Shown: positions 22,958 through 35,282 of the stretch, piece after piece
How positions within the stretch are numbered: the stretch's first letter is position 1
Layout of the letters: each line of letters opens with the position of its first letter
Assembly: GCF_027596085.1 (NCBI RefSeq)
Contig: NC_072471.1
Coordinates: 8,125,539 to 8,189,538 of the forward strand
Source of the DNA: Anoplopoma fimbria
Taxonomy: Eukaryota; Chordata; Actinopteri; Perciformes; Anoplopomatidae
Length of the DNA: 64,000 nucleotides
Reading direction: 5' to 3'
Notes under the pieces: model-generated
The model's database searches: none
What the model saw: the letters and a program-made list of their open reading frames with translations, nothing else
Told to the model about the DNA's origin: nothing
Made by a program: the position numbers and the translations under genes

Positions 22958-23252
22958 TGCTCTGGTTTCAGGTACGGACAGCCCGTGGAGGCATAGTGCC
23001 AGGCAGGAGGTTAATAGCCATATCGTACGGTCTGTGTGGGGGAAGAGTACAAGCCTTAGTTTTAGAGAAAACTTCTCTCAGGTCATGGTACTGCAGAGGC
23101 AATAGTGCTAGGTCTACCTCTGGAACCTCTGGGGAAGGCTTCGACGATACCTGGACTGTGGTTCGGTGCACTCAGTGTCCTCTGGGCAGTTTGACAGAGC
23201 AAGTCCTTTCGCACTCTGGTCCCCAAGCTACTAAAATATCCCTTCTCCAGTT
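22958..23252 (-). pseudogene. Gypsy pol N-terminal part, broken
   Basis: Encodes the linker between protease and reverse transcriptase, with the family-typical [10 protein letters not shown] and LPPHRPYD words. It has an in-frame TGA at 23174-23172, a frame break near 22960 just before the reverse transcriptase frame, and another near 23253 after the protease frame. Confidence 0.75.
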
Positions 23253-23673
23253 AAACTGGGGGGAAGTGTGTCTTAAGCCAGGGATACCCCAGTACCAAAG
23301 GCTCTTTTGGGGAGTCAATTAAAAAGAATTTACACCATTCCTCATGCCTAGCACCCACCCGCATCTTCAAATCTTTAGTGACAAATTCAATCTTTCCTGA
23401 CCCTAAGGGTCGTCCATCTAGGGCCTGAACAGAGTATGAAGAAGGACTCACCACGTAAGGAATGTTGAGTTGTTTAGCCAGAGTGAGGTCCATGAGGTTC
23501 TCTTTTGCTCCAGAGTCTACCAATGCAGGAAGTGAAGTTTTGGAGTCACTTTCCCACTCCAGTGTGACCGAAAGCTGCAGCCGTGACAATGGATGAGAGG
23601 ACCTTGCCGCCCTGCTCACTAGTGGTCCCCTCTGCCCTAGCGAGCGTTGTCTTTTCCCGAAAGCCCTGGGCAT
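23251..23673 (-). pseudogene. Gypsy aspartic protease region
   Basis: Contains the catalytic triad motif in ALVDSGAKENLMD, the D-S-G-A signature of retroviral-type aspartic proteases, and downstream PLVLGYPWLK, also typical. Overlaps the end of gag by 37 bp in another frame, as expected if made by frameshifting or if one base was lost. Part of a dead element. Confidence 0.8.
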
Positions 23674-24416
23674 CCATCCCGGAAGTGGCCGGTCTCCCCA
23701 CAGTAAAGGCAGCGGTTCTCACGCCTCCGGCGTTCCTTTTCTTCAGGCGAGATACGTGATCGCCCAAGCTGAATGGGTTCCTCCACATCCCTGGAAGTGA
23801 GCTGACTGGGAGGTTGGTTCTTGGGGAGTGCTAAGGAGAACTGAAAGTTAGTTGTGCGTTCCCGTCTACGTTCACGAGCTCGTTGATCCAGGTCAGATGT
23901 GAGTGACATCAACTCTTCTAAGCGGTGTCCCCACTCTCGGTTGACAAGAGCATCTTTCAGATCTTCATGGAGACCGTGATAGAATGTAGTCATCAGGCAG
24001 TCCCCTTCCCAGCCAGATTTTGTAGCTAGGTTGCGAAACTCAATTGCATAGTCTGTCACCGACCGCCTGCCTTGTTTAAGTTGGAGGAGACGTTTGGCTG
24101 ACTCACGTTGGCTGGTGGGGTGCCCAAAGATGGTCTGGAGCTGGGTCATGAAGACTGAGGCATCGTGACAGATGCGTAGATCCCTTTCCCAGACTGCCGT
24201 GGCCCATTCCAGGGCTTTTCCAGACAGCAAAGCGGTGATGTATGCCACCTTGGACTCTTCTGTGGGGAAGCTGTTGGGCTGTAATTGAAAACCCAAGGCA
24301 CATTGGGTTAAGAAACCCCGGCAGGTCTCTGGGTTACCCTCAAACCACTGGGGTGGTGGGAGGTGGACGTCAGAACGCGGGCTGGGAACTGCTCGAACTG
24401 GTGGTGGTGATGTCGC
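23637..24416 (-). pseudogene. Gypsy gag, 5'-truncated
   Basis: The frame is open from the deletion joint at 24416. It contains PPPQWFEGNP, then capsid-like ALSGKALEWATAVWE-type helices (seen as SGKALEWATAVWERD), LLQLKQGRRSVTDY, and a CCHC zinc knuckle CLYCGETGHFRDGCP (C-x2-C-x4-H-x4-C) near the C-terminus. Gag binds and packages element RNA. The start codon was lost in the deletion that joined the LTR remnant directly to gag. Confidence 0.85.
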
Positions 24417-24506
24417 AGGACTTGGGACATGTGCCGGGGTTCCCTGGGCCGAATCTCAGGGGCTTGTGGGTTCTGGTGGCATCTCCTGGCCGGTCGAGGT
24501 ATGACA
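24417..24506 (-). repeat. 5' LTR remnant of the gypsy element
   Basis: 90 bp matching 22337-22426 with two mismatches. It ends at AGGACTTGGG, immediately followed by gag, so about 440 bp of LTR plus leader are deleted. Confidence 0.85.
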
Positions 24507-27500
24507 GGGCCATCTCCATTGTCATCCACCTTTTGAAGAACTGCACAAATGGAGAGGATCAGATGTAGTAAGACAACATGACAAGGGGGAGGGAAGCAAA
24601 ACTAATTGTTTTACCTTGATCTGTAAAGGATCAAGGACACACAACTGCCTTTTTGCCTCAGCGTCGCCACTAAAGCCTCCCACATCTGCTCCCTCCCTCC
24701 ATTTTCTAACCCCCCGACTATATAGATCCTCTCTCCAGCCTCCTTGAGAAAATGTTGTCACCATATCATTACATGAAATCAGCAGCCACTTGGAAAAACC
24801 AATTTGTCCAGAGGATGAAGAGGACAATAAAAGACACCATTTTGAAAGAAAATTCAATATGGCAGCATGATGAGAATAAGAATGCTCCCTAATGAGATTC
24901 AACTGCTCTCCCATCCCACTCCTATAGCGCCCCTTTACAACATGCCGCCCTAGTCACTTCTCTCTATCTCTAACACACACCAACACTATACACATATAAA
25001 CAGCTGATAGACAGGTATTAAAACTCCTTTATGCGATAGTTATAAACTGACCTTCTGTGTATGTTGCAGATTTTACAGCCATATGGTAACAAGGACACAG
25101 ACAATTGCTGCAGGTGTCTCCTGCTTGTTATGCTAATGTTACATATATGACTGAAATGAGTCCCACAATGGGTAATCACAAGTTCACATGTGGCTTGCTG
25201 TAATGATGCCTGCATACTAATGTTTCATTACATATTCTCAAACCAGTTTTGACCAGAAAATGCAGAAAATGCATACAAGTTGTTTATTTTTTATCGTTAA
25301 TAGTGAAGGTTTGAATACAAGTTTGCAGTCTAAATAGCACATGCTACTGTGAGCAAAAGAAAGCCCCTGGAATCTGAGTGAACAGCACAATATTTTTTTC
25401 TTTTAATGCATGGATGCCAGGGAGAGAGCTTTACGCCTGACAGAAATGTTAAAGTAATTCCGTCCATAGGCATGACAGCATGGCACCTTCATTTTTTCAG
25501 TCTATTAGCAGCGCTCAGGCAGCAGAACTACACTGTTCAAGTCCTGGACTTTTTAATGGACACATTAAAACGTCCAGAAGAAGCTTGACTAAAACACACT
25601 CTCTGCTCCCAAGCTATTCAAGATAAACCCAATTGACAGACGTATTTCCACAAAACAACCAGCAATATGAAAATAAAAGAATTTATATAATTATCACACA
25701 TAGCCTCCTCAGTTAGTCGATAAGATGTATTATTTAATAGATCAAATGCAACCTTTTCATTAGGACTGAGACAGTGTATACATTGAGGGTTATTTATTGT
25801 GTGTAAATGAGAAATACACATTATTGAATTGCATCTGCAAGAGAATACCAAGCTGATACAAAAGGCTTTCTACAAACAACTTTATTTGAGACTTACATTA
25901 CTTTATTTCCAAGAGCAATATTTTTTGTTCTCTGCTACATTGATATAATCTGACAGCTGTAATTTGCTAATTATGGATGGATGGATGAAAACAGATTGGG
26001 GTTAAATTTGCATCGTTTATTTATATATTGTTTTATTTTAGATATTTAGACAGCTAACAGTTATCTTTAGCTTCACGGAACTTAGCTGGAATATCTAGCG
26101 AGGGTCTGTCGCTAAGACAGAGAAAGGTCTTGAACAAAATTACATTTTTCTCCAGATATTTCTTTCTTAAATAATGCCATTTCAGTGTCAAAATGTTAGT
26201 GGAGAAATGTAGCTTGTGAAAAAATGGGTCCAATATTTACGTTGGTGGCTATGAGGCGAAAGAATCGGTCTTGATCTGTGTTCACTTAAACTTCTCCCTT
26301 TAGAATTAAAAGACTATAGTCTCCTAAAGGGGCGGGGCTGTGGCAAAACCCATGTGACAAAGATACAGGAAACTGATCGGTCGGATGTCTCCTTTCTTAA
26401 CTGTCTCTGGTAGTAGCTTTAACTGTTCAATTGTATTATTGATACTACAACCTCAGTAAAAATGTGAGTACTATTTTAACTACTGGACTAATACCACATC
26501 CACAAAATTAGTTGTCACAGTTTCTATTATTGTTATTGGTGTTCTGTAAGCACACACCTGCCAACATTGAAATATTAAATTCTTCAAAATGAAAGAGGAC
26601 ATCTGAAGAATGCTGATATGCCAAATAAGTGAGAAATCTGCAGGATATACACATAAAGATGTTCTTCAGGGTACATATGATTAACAAAAATAAGAAGAGT
26701 TGAAGTTTTGCCCATGTTTGCGAAATAATCATATATCCGCCTCCCATGATCTCCTCATTCTCCACCTCTGCAGTATTTCTTGAGACCATCTTAATCAAGT
26801 TGATTAGTGTACTGAAGGGTAATCCATACGGACTAAATTGGTTTAATCCATCTATCTCAGTTGTACATGGCCTTGTCTTTGTCACGGCTAAATGTAATGT
26901 GATTAGGGAGGCCTGCTGTGACTCTTGCTGACACCCAAGGTATTCTGACTCGACAGCTTCAGCACAATCCTGGAGACTCTCTGAGAGTGGCCTAAATGTC
27001 ACATCTGTTTGCCAAGACAGCAAGTACTAAGCCACCTGCTTCAACAAGATTGTCAGGTAAAAGGGACATATACAGTTTAATGTAATATCTGTCCAAAACT
27101 CAAACATTTACCTTCAACAATGAAAAAAAGCCATGTTTTAGTTTTAAAGAGTCTCACGTCGGAATAAATACCAGCAGTCAAGGTTTGTCTATCACACACA
27201 AGGTGATAATAATCTGACAAAAAAAAGTTAAATTACAAAAAATAGGAAAAATAGGAAATGTTCAAAAGCAGTGTTCATGCCAGCACCTGGAAAGTCTCTG
27301 AAACATGACAATGTTGCTTGCACACAAAATCTGTCTCCCATTCATTGTCTTCAGATCAGCTCCAAACTTTATACCTGACGACATCACAAGTTTGAGACTT
27401 CTCTGGTTTGTGCCTTTGAGAGAGAGTGACTCATGTTCACAAATGGCATTGAAATAACATTTTGGAAAGGTTTCATTCTCAAAAATGAAAAATGAAAAAG

Positions 27501-30415
27501 ATTTATTTTCTAAAAATGTGTACAAATGAACACATATTTGACCAATAAACAAACTTTTTTTCAAAAGACTTGTAATACAAACAATAATGCCTTCATGTAA
27601 GTACTCAACTAGAGAAGTTTCATGGCACCATTCATTCTTTAAATGTTTTACCCTATTAACATTGCTTGCCTCCTTCTAATATGGTTCAGCATTTCTAAAG
27701 CACAACATTAATGGTTTCTGTTTGTATTTCATTTCATTTTGTATCCTCACAGATAACTTGTTGCTCAAATGTGTGTTGCATACAAAAGCACCATCACTAA
27801 GTTCGGGATGAGAGCAATTTCCGTAACTCCCAGTAGCACACCAAACATGATGGATTTAAAGCTCCAACCTCTCCATCACAGCTGGCCTGTTGTACTCAGA
27901 TATTGCACACGGAGCAAATTTGGTTTCTAAACCGGGGGAATGTATAATGACAGAGAGGGTGAGCATCATCTGGTTTTCTCAACTTCACTATTTGAAAACT
28001 TTTGATAAAAGGGGTTCGCAACCACGACTCCTTTTTGATGAATCTATATAGCGGGAATAAAAAATGCAGTTTGGAAAAGTAATAAAAGCTGGTAACTGCA
28101 GGGGAGCGTGTTGCGTTTTGAGGGCAGAGGAAACATGAGTAGTAAATAATTTCCCATCCAATAGACCCATAAGCTATGGAGCTTAATCTCAAGAGAAATT
28201 AAGCCTCTGTTGATGCCTGCAATGCTGAGATAAAGGAATATTACTTTGTGAGTCAATGGACAGTCTTGTTAGATAGTTGATAGCATAACTTCTGTAGGTT
28301 ATGTTGTTGAACACTTGTGGAGACCCATGCACATTAAAGTTAATTTTGCAACACTCTCACTGATTTTCTGAAAAAGGCTGCCTTAGAAAATAAACCCACG
28401 AGCTGTGATTGAATGATCTGATCGATGACCTGAGGCTTTTAAGTTCCTGAAAGCACCGTGGGTCTTTCACTTCAACAAATGGACACTGCTAATTCTCTAA
28501 ATATCCTGTTTGACAGGCATGTGTTCCGATTCATCTGGCTGACTGCTCTTTGATAAGGGGAGCTGTCTATGTGGCCTCTGTGGGCAGACGTGTGCTGCTT
28601 CCTCTGACTCCACGCGCTGCCTCCCTCTAGAGGTCAGGCCATAGACACTGCTTCCATAATGGGAGCGTGGGCAAGAGGAAATAAGCAAGGCACAGGACAG
28701 GACCTGTCTTCAAGCAGAGGCACACCGACGCGAACCCTGCATCCATTCCTCCCTAACAGTCACACTGAGCGTGGGTTGAGGCACAGAGGTGCCAAGGCAT
28801 TGCAGTCCAAGAAATCTCTATAAATTCACTCAGGGACTCTGTGATGGAGTTGCAACCAAGACACCAGGATCATCGCTGTTATTCTCGGATGCTTACAACC
28901 CCTAATAAATCGAGCAGAAACACCCGTGGACGTCCATTGTGCACCCGTATCACCTCCCATCATCTGGACCCCTCACTTCCATCAGGCAGTGCTGTGTCCC
29001 ATCATCCATCACTCTGAGGTGTTGTCCAATAGCGGCTGCCCCTGATCGCCCCTGACTAGCCCTGACTAGGGGCTTGTGCTTTCCCGTGGTAGATGTGAGT
29101 CCTGATGGGATGTGACAACTTTATTAGGCACAAATCAGGCGGCAGCAGTTTCATTCTCTGAGCGATGGGCGCCCCGAGCTGTGTTTTTTTTTTTTTGTGT
29201 CATGAGTGGGATTCTCTCTTTTTTTATACATCTCTTTTTATTCAAAGCCTCCGAGCCTTTCTCAGGCATAATCGGTTCCTCCCCCAAACTCTCGACAATC
29301 TACTACAGGGGCCTTTAGGGGACATACGGTGGCTCGGATTGTTGATCCTGTCAGTGCTGTGTAGTGTCAAGCCCGTCACAAAAACGACCGCACATGTCAC
29401 TCCTGACCATCGTTAGCTCCAAGTCACATCACATGACATAGCTCATCAGCCCGTCCACACCATACTGAGCACATAAAGTCAGCCGTAGAGGTTCATCGTA
29501 AAATACTTTAGGCTTCTAATAAATCCTTTTGACTGTCATGGATCAGGAGGAATAAATCTGAAGGCACTGAAACCATGATTGGCTTTAGTGGTAATAAATG
29601 AGTACACGGATAAATAATGATTTTCCATACCTCCAGTACATTCCGTTTATGCCAGGTGAGCTGATTTATTTCAAAGGAGAAATCCCCCCTCGTCAGTATG
29701 TCACATGCGCTGGGTGGAACAGAGGGGATCCTGAGGAGATTAACACAGGCAAGTTTCCCAAAGCTCCTCAACCGAGAGCAAAATGGAAATCATCCAATTT
29801 CTCAGAGAAAAAGTTTAGGCAAATGAAGCGGCATTACGGACAGAGAGAGGGAAGACAAAAAAAGGATTTGGTGCATAAACATTTTCTCTGCACTTCAGGA
29901 GCGTTCACTCTGGCTTTGTGAGGAGTTCATCCCTCGGGGGTGGGGGTGGAAGGGGGGGATCAGAAAAGAAAGAGGCGATGACAGAAAGCATGGACGATTT
30001 CCATAAATCCCTTCTTCTCTTCACATATATATTCAAGTGAATGTATTGTCTTAAAACAAGCAAAGTGATAAGTCCTTTATTTTAAGTTACAATGCTAGAA
30101 TGTCCTATTTTTTATTCTTTAGAAATAGTCGTCTATCTTAGCTTAAGTTCAAATAAAAAAAAAAAGGAGAAATTAAATTCATAACCAAAGAATTTGAATA
30201 TACACTTTCTTATAAAAGAGCTTTAGCACAAAACCTGCAAGAGGTGTAGAGCTGCATCGGAAGATTTAACACATTTCCTCCCCTGTGATCGATTAAAGCG
30301 GCAGATACCGACTCCGTCACAGCAGTTTCCCACAGAACAGAAAATAAAAACATGTGGTTTCATTTAAGTTACCAGATCAATGCGCTGTGATTGAGAACAA
30401 ATCGAGAACAAATAT

Positions 30416-30418
<3 letters not shown>

Positions 30419-30457
<39 letters not shown>
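30419..30457. repeat. (AT)n microsatellite
   Basis: 39-bp AT dinucleotide run. Confidence 0.85.
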
Positions 30458-30461
<4 letters not shown>

Positions 30462-33049
30462 TATATTTGCCACTTCAGAAGGAATATAAATCTTGTGTTT
30501 TAGAAGGTAGTGGCATGTTTCCAGAGGTAAACTATCCCATATGTCATTTGTTGTTTCAATGTCCCTCTTTTCACACCTCTATTTATATGAGTAAACAGTC
30601 ACTATAAGTCTCCTGCAGCCAGAAATAAGACAAAATTGTTATTTGTATCCCCATATCTGTGACGTTAACTTCAAAATGATGAAAAAACTGAGCACCCAGT
30701 TGGATTATTAAAAGATGCGGCTACATTATTTTGTTTTATTCTTCTATTTGTTATCAAAGAGGCAGCTCAACCTATATATCAGAGCTGATTGTGTAGTTTC
30801 TTGCTTGGGGAAGGAATAATGCATCTTTGAAAATATTGACTAAACCGCACACTTTTATTGTTTTCTCCAATCTCGGTGGGATATCTTAATCGCTGTAGAT
30901 AGAATATTGTACATTTTTGACATTTATTTTAACCTTGTCGCTCAGCTCAGTTATCATTTCTCAAGGTGACCCCTGTTGAATTCTCCTCTGCTGATTCGAC
31001 AGTGATTCACCAATCCACAGACAGATGATAAGGGAAATGATCAGTATAAGGACCATACCTTTTGAAGACCACAAATGTAAACAAAACAACATTCTTTACT
31101 CCCTTGTTTCTGTAGATATTACTGTCTGTTTGTTGTGTTTGTTGGGCTTGTTTTGTGAGCGCGTGAGCGTTTAAATCAATGTTTACGAGGAAACACAAGG
31201 GTGTAAACTGTGAGACTGGAGGGACAGAGAGAGTGTGGAGTATGTGAGTGTGCATGCATCAGGCGAAGGTGTAACACCATTACAGTTTACTGTATTGCTG
31301 CACACAGGTTGGACACCCTGCAGCTGGGAGCAGCAGCAAAGCCATGGCAGACGGAGCACTGGCTCCACGGAGGAGCCCACGCTCTCAATTAAATTAACAG
31401 GAGATGAGCTCATTAGCACTCGGCTGGTTACTCAGGGAGCCTTCCAGCATGTCCTCTATATTCTATAGGCAATACAGGCAAGGCTGTTAGAAAAGTGTTT
31501 TGTCAATTGCAGAGCAGATCAGCAGACTGTACACTCAAGGCGTTATGGCGAAGCCTGTCGAATCCAAGTCTCTTGAAAGAGTAAGGTGTATTTCTGTTCA
31601 TTATGAAAGAAAAATATTGGGTCGTGTTTCTGAAATAAACAATTTAATCTATTCGGAATTGCTGAATTATTTATTCAATAATTTAAAACATGCACATCAA
31701 TCCAAGGCTTGCCTCTCACACATGCTTTCAAACAATATCCAAGGTTAGCAAAGTCAAGCTGCAATCTTTTAGTTCCATCAGCATTTTTTCCGCAGCACTC
31801 ATTTAGTCATAGTCGGAAAAGGACAGGCAATACTAACCACATTAACGATAAGTATAATTTTATTCAGGAGTAAGCATGCACGATGGCGGGACCCTGAGAC
31901 TGAAGCAGCGAAATGGAATTCAGACATCGTTCATTTTATAATTTACATCCGTGCTTTTCCTACTACGACATATCAAAAGATTTTTGAATAAAAAACACCT
32001 GTCTGTGTCCTTTAAAGAAGGTCAAGAGGTGTTCCAACATAGTAAAACTACTCTGTAACAATCAGTCTCAGTCTCAGTGAAAGTGGCGTTCCTAAAATGT
32101 GTAATCCATGTCATACAGCATCAATCAAAAAAAATGCTCTTGATGTGTAAAGGAATCTAGAAGGCAACAATTGCATTAAATGAATGGTGTTCCAGCAGTG
32201 TGAGATTGTATAGTTTGAAAGGAACAACTTCACCAGATATCAGGACAATCTGTAAAATTCAACACTTTTCAAAAATAAAATTATAATCACACCGCAAAAA
32301 TCATGGTTTATTTTCGCCTATTTTATATTTCAAATACCGTGTTCCAAAAACCTGGAGTGATCTGCACATTCTGAAACTCGATGTGTGATTTAAATTGTCT
32401 TTGATGGCAGGTTTTGTATCATTTGCCGAGGTAATGGACATTAGTATTTGAAGTAGGGTGCTCAGCTGATAAACTGTGATTGTCCTGCTTTAGCAGCATG
32501 TCCTTTTTACAATGACTGTAAATCAGATAAAAGGACTTCAGATGTAGCGTTGAGTAGTGGCAGAGTGACTGAATCTTGCGTTCAGCATGTTCACTCTTCA
32601 GACTCCACGCTCCATTGTGCTCGGCGGAGCCATCACAGCACACCTCATTGCAACTTGCTTTGCCCCTCTAATGAATTAGAGAGAGCGCCATCCTTTCATC
32701 ACCTGAGCCTCACAAGGTTTCCAGCCCAGAGCTCAACACCTCTTCCTATAGGCGTTCTCTATTTCCTCCTAATCTCCACTCCCACCCCTCAATCTCCTGC
32801 TAAAGCAATCTGGTCTGACCCGCCGGACAAGAGCCAGAAGATTGCAGTCCATTCGGAGAGCGATTCCTGGAGAAAGACTCGTGATTTCCCCCTATAAATC
32901 CATTTGCACTGGCTGTCAATGCTCTGAGCAATGAAATGATGATTAACCCGTCATTAGCATTATAATACCTGTGAACCTGATTTCTACATGTATCCAAATG
33001 CACAGGTGAACCAGATTGAGACGTTCAGTTTGCAAACGTGGCATTGCTT

Positions 33050-33240
33050 TTGATCCAGGGCCTGAATGTGTGCCTCATTTGCATAATTGTAATTACCTGT
33101 GTGGGCAGAAGCCCGGCTGCTGCCCCAGGTAACTATCAGATGAGGCCTTTCTTCCTCCCGTCTTCCCCGCTCCGCTGTGAATCACTTAAATTGCCCGGTC
33201 TAAACACCTTGCACAATCTGGGCGAGTAACAACTTAAGAG
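33050..33240. promoter_or_regulatory. Candidate conserved noncoding block
   Basis: Contains an octamer-like ATTTGCATAATTGTAATTAC, an adjacent E-box-type ACCTG and further TAA/ATT cores in otherwise balanced sequence. Such composition is typical of developmental enhancers, but conservation cannot be judged from one genome. Confidence 0.25.
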
Positions 33241-34800
33241 GCTCTACTTTCCTTAATGACACATTTTGCCGATCGCTGCCTGAATTGGTTTTTCTGAAGA
33301 AGAGGAGAAAATGAACGGGAGAAAATCAGCAAGGTTTCCTTCCTGCTGACCAAACAGTTTTTTCTCTGACTTGATGCACAGCTCCCAGGTTTCCCTCCAG
33401 TGTGCTCTGCTGTCACTTTCCACTGAACATCATTATTACTGATGTGCACAGAGTTGATCTCATGCCAGGGCTAATCAATTTCTAGCCATGGTGGCTAATG
33501 AGGGGAAAAAAATCCCAAAACATAGTCCCAATACCTTTCTGGAAATATTGTTTTTGTGTCGCCAGAAGTCAAAAACATAATGGTTTATTGTGTGTTGGGG
33601 TCAATGCTGAACTCTCACATTGTTGATTCAGGCTCTGTAACATGGATGAGTCAACAGGGCTTAACGAGCTTTTCTCATTTATGCCTTTTTTCTCCTCATG
33701 ATTAAGCGCATATGAAAGGGAATGATTTACATCATTTTCATGTGAAATGTGTTGATTAGAAAAGATCACTGGCTGCGTACAGGAATAACCACGCAGCAAT
33801 ACTTTGACTGCCAAAAACTACCAACGCTTCAAAAATCACCTCTCTTTCATTTAATCCAACTTTTAAAAACGGGGAAAAAAAAAAAAATACCCAGCAGCAG
33901 ATTCATCACGACTCAAAGTGAAAATCGGATGAGACCAAAGTTAACCTCTGGAATGCAAATGAGGAACTTTTTGACGTGAATGAATCTGTTAGAGTGCTAC
34001 AGAGCGAGGGCGCTCATCATTCAGCGGAGCTCTGAAAATGGAGATAAACACTGTCATTTTTTTTTGCCCACCCACTCTGAAAATGAGACTTGATTCACTG
34101 GCAGGGAGAGAGAAATGTCTAATATTTACTATGCTCGGCGGTGTAACTGCTACCTGGAGATGGGAGAGGATGAGATGACGAGAGGGAGAGACAGAGACTA
34201 ATGGACGGATAAATATGCAGGTACATTTATTTCTCTTGTGGCTCAATCGAAGTCTTATCTTTGAGAGAGCGCTGCTATCAAACGCCTGAACTCGACCAGA
34301 AGCTTTTATATAACAGAAGCAGAAGCCCCAAACATTTTCCTGCGAGGTGCGTCACCGTGCTTTAATTTACTCACCTCGACGACCCCGACACCGTACACAC
34401 ATCTCAAATATCTGGAGAGGTAATTGCCTTTCCATCAGCTGAAACTAATTAGACTTTAAACACGTGATGACAGAGAGTCTATGTTTTTGCCTCTGTGTAT
34501 GTTTATGTGTCTCCATAGCTCCACAGGCTATATGAAGTGTTTTTGTGCTTCATGGCACCTCCGCTTGGAGCTTCTCATCCAGGGTGTTGTTTCGCCTGCT
34601 AAATTTAGCCGGACGAGAACACCCAGCATCTACGCTGCTTTTTCTGTGGGGATAGAGCTCTCCACTTCCAAGCAATCAATATTGGATGCACCTACAGGGA
34701 CTAACCAAGCAAATGGCTCCAGGCTAGACCCAGTCCCTTCCCACCCATTTTCTATATATAAAACTGGCCTGGCATATAATGAAAAACATTACCTGCCACC

Positions 34801-35282
34801 CAGTGCTTAATTTGTCAAGTGGGAGCTCCCGGAGCGCACAGGCACAGGCACACAGGCGCGCGCCTGTCTCCGTGGCATGACAACAAACATTCAATGACTT
34901 GCACACTGCAACCAGCACAGTAGAGAATAATAAAGTTCATCTTACTTACATCTCAGTTGTTCAAAACAGCCCATACAGCATCCATAGATCCAGTGGATCT
35001 ATAACACTCTACCACCGACGCTCAACAAACTCTATCAAATGGAACGGTGTGCACGCTCCTTTTCCGCAATAGGCTAGCCCAGATATTTTGAGTATCTCGT
35101 TTCATGGGAGAATTGAGAAATCACCATGACAGATATTAAAACCAGATATTAAAACGAAACAAACTTTAATTTATGTATTTAATTATTTGATTTTTCACAC
35201 ACAAATCCAGATCCAGCTGGCGGAGCGCACGTCAGAGCTTCCGGAGCGCGCTCCCCCTTGCTCCCCCTCAAATTAAGCACTG
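34801..35282. mobile_element. hAT-type non-autonomous element
   Basis: 482 bp. Termini CAGTGCTTAATTTG and CAAATTAAGCACTG: the outer 13 bases pair almost exactly, and GGAGC-rich subterminal blocks (GGGAGCTCCCGGAGCGC and its inverted counterpart) follow inside. CTGCCACC flanks both sides (34793-34800 and 35283-35290), an 8-bp target duplication diagnostic of hAT. No transposase frame. Confidence 0.9.

Larger units (their letters stand above)
21898..24506 (-). mobile_element. Deleted Ty3/gypsy LTR retrotransposon
   Basis: Minus-strand element of 2609 bp. Order in its own direction: 90-bp remnant of the 5' LTR (24506-24417), gag, protease, start of pol, reverse transcriptase, polypurine tract, full 3' LTR (22426-21898). 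The 5-bp direct repeat GGGCC lies on both sides (21893-21897 and 24507-24511), fitting Ty3/gypsy integration. Two large deletions are clear: one removed the rest of the 5' LTR, the primer-binding site and the beginning of gag; the other removed pol after the reverse transcriptase palm, so RNase H and integrase are missing. Pol also carries frame breaks. It cannot move by itself. No env is present. Confidence 0.9.
24512..34792. other. Gene-poor region, no coding sequence recognised
   Basis: About 10 kb with only short open frames of no recognisable family. Contains an AT microsatellite (30419-30457) and some TAAT-rich unique blocks (described separately). No RNA gene was identified. Confidence 0.5.

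Noticed and set aside
22957..23322. Plus-strand 121-codon open frame over the gypsy pol region
   Set aside because: Antisense shadow of pol coding sequence on the minus strand.
24308..24529. Open frame starting MDDNGDGP that reads from flanking DNA into the gypsy LTR
   Set aside because: It crosses the insertion boundary at 24506 and continues out of frame with gag, so it is accidental.
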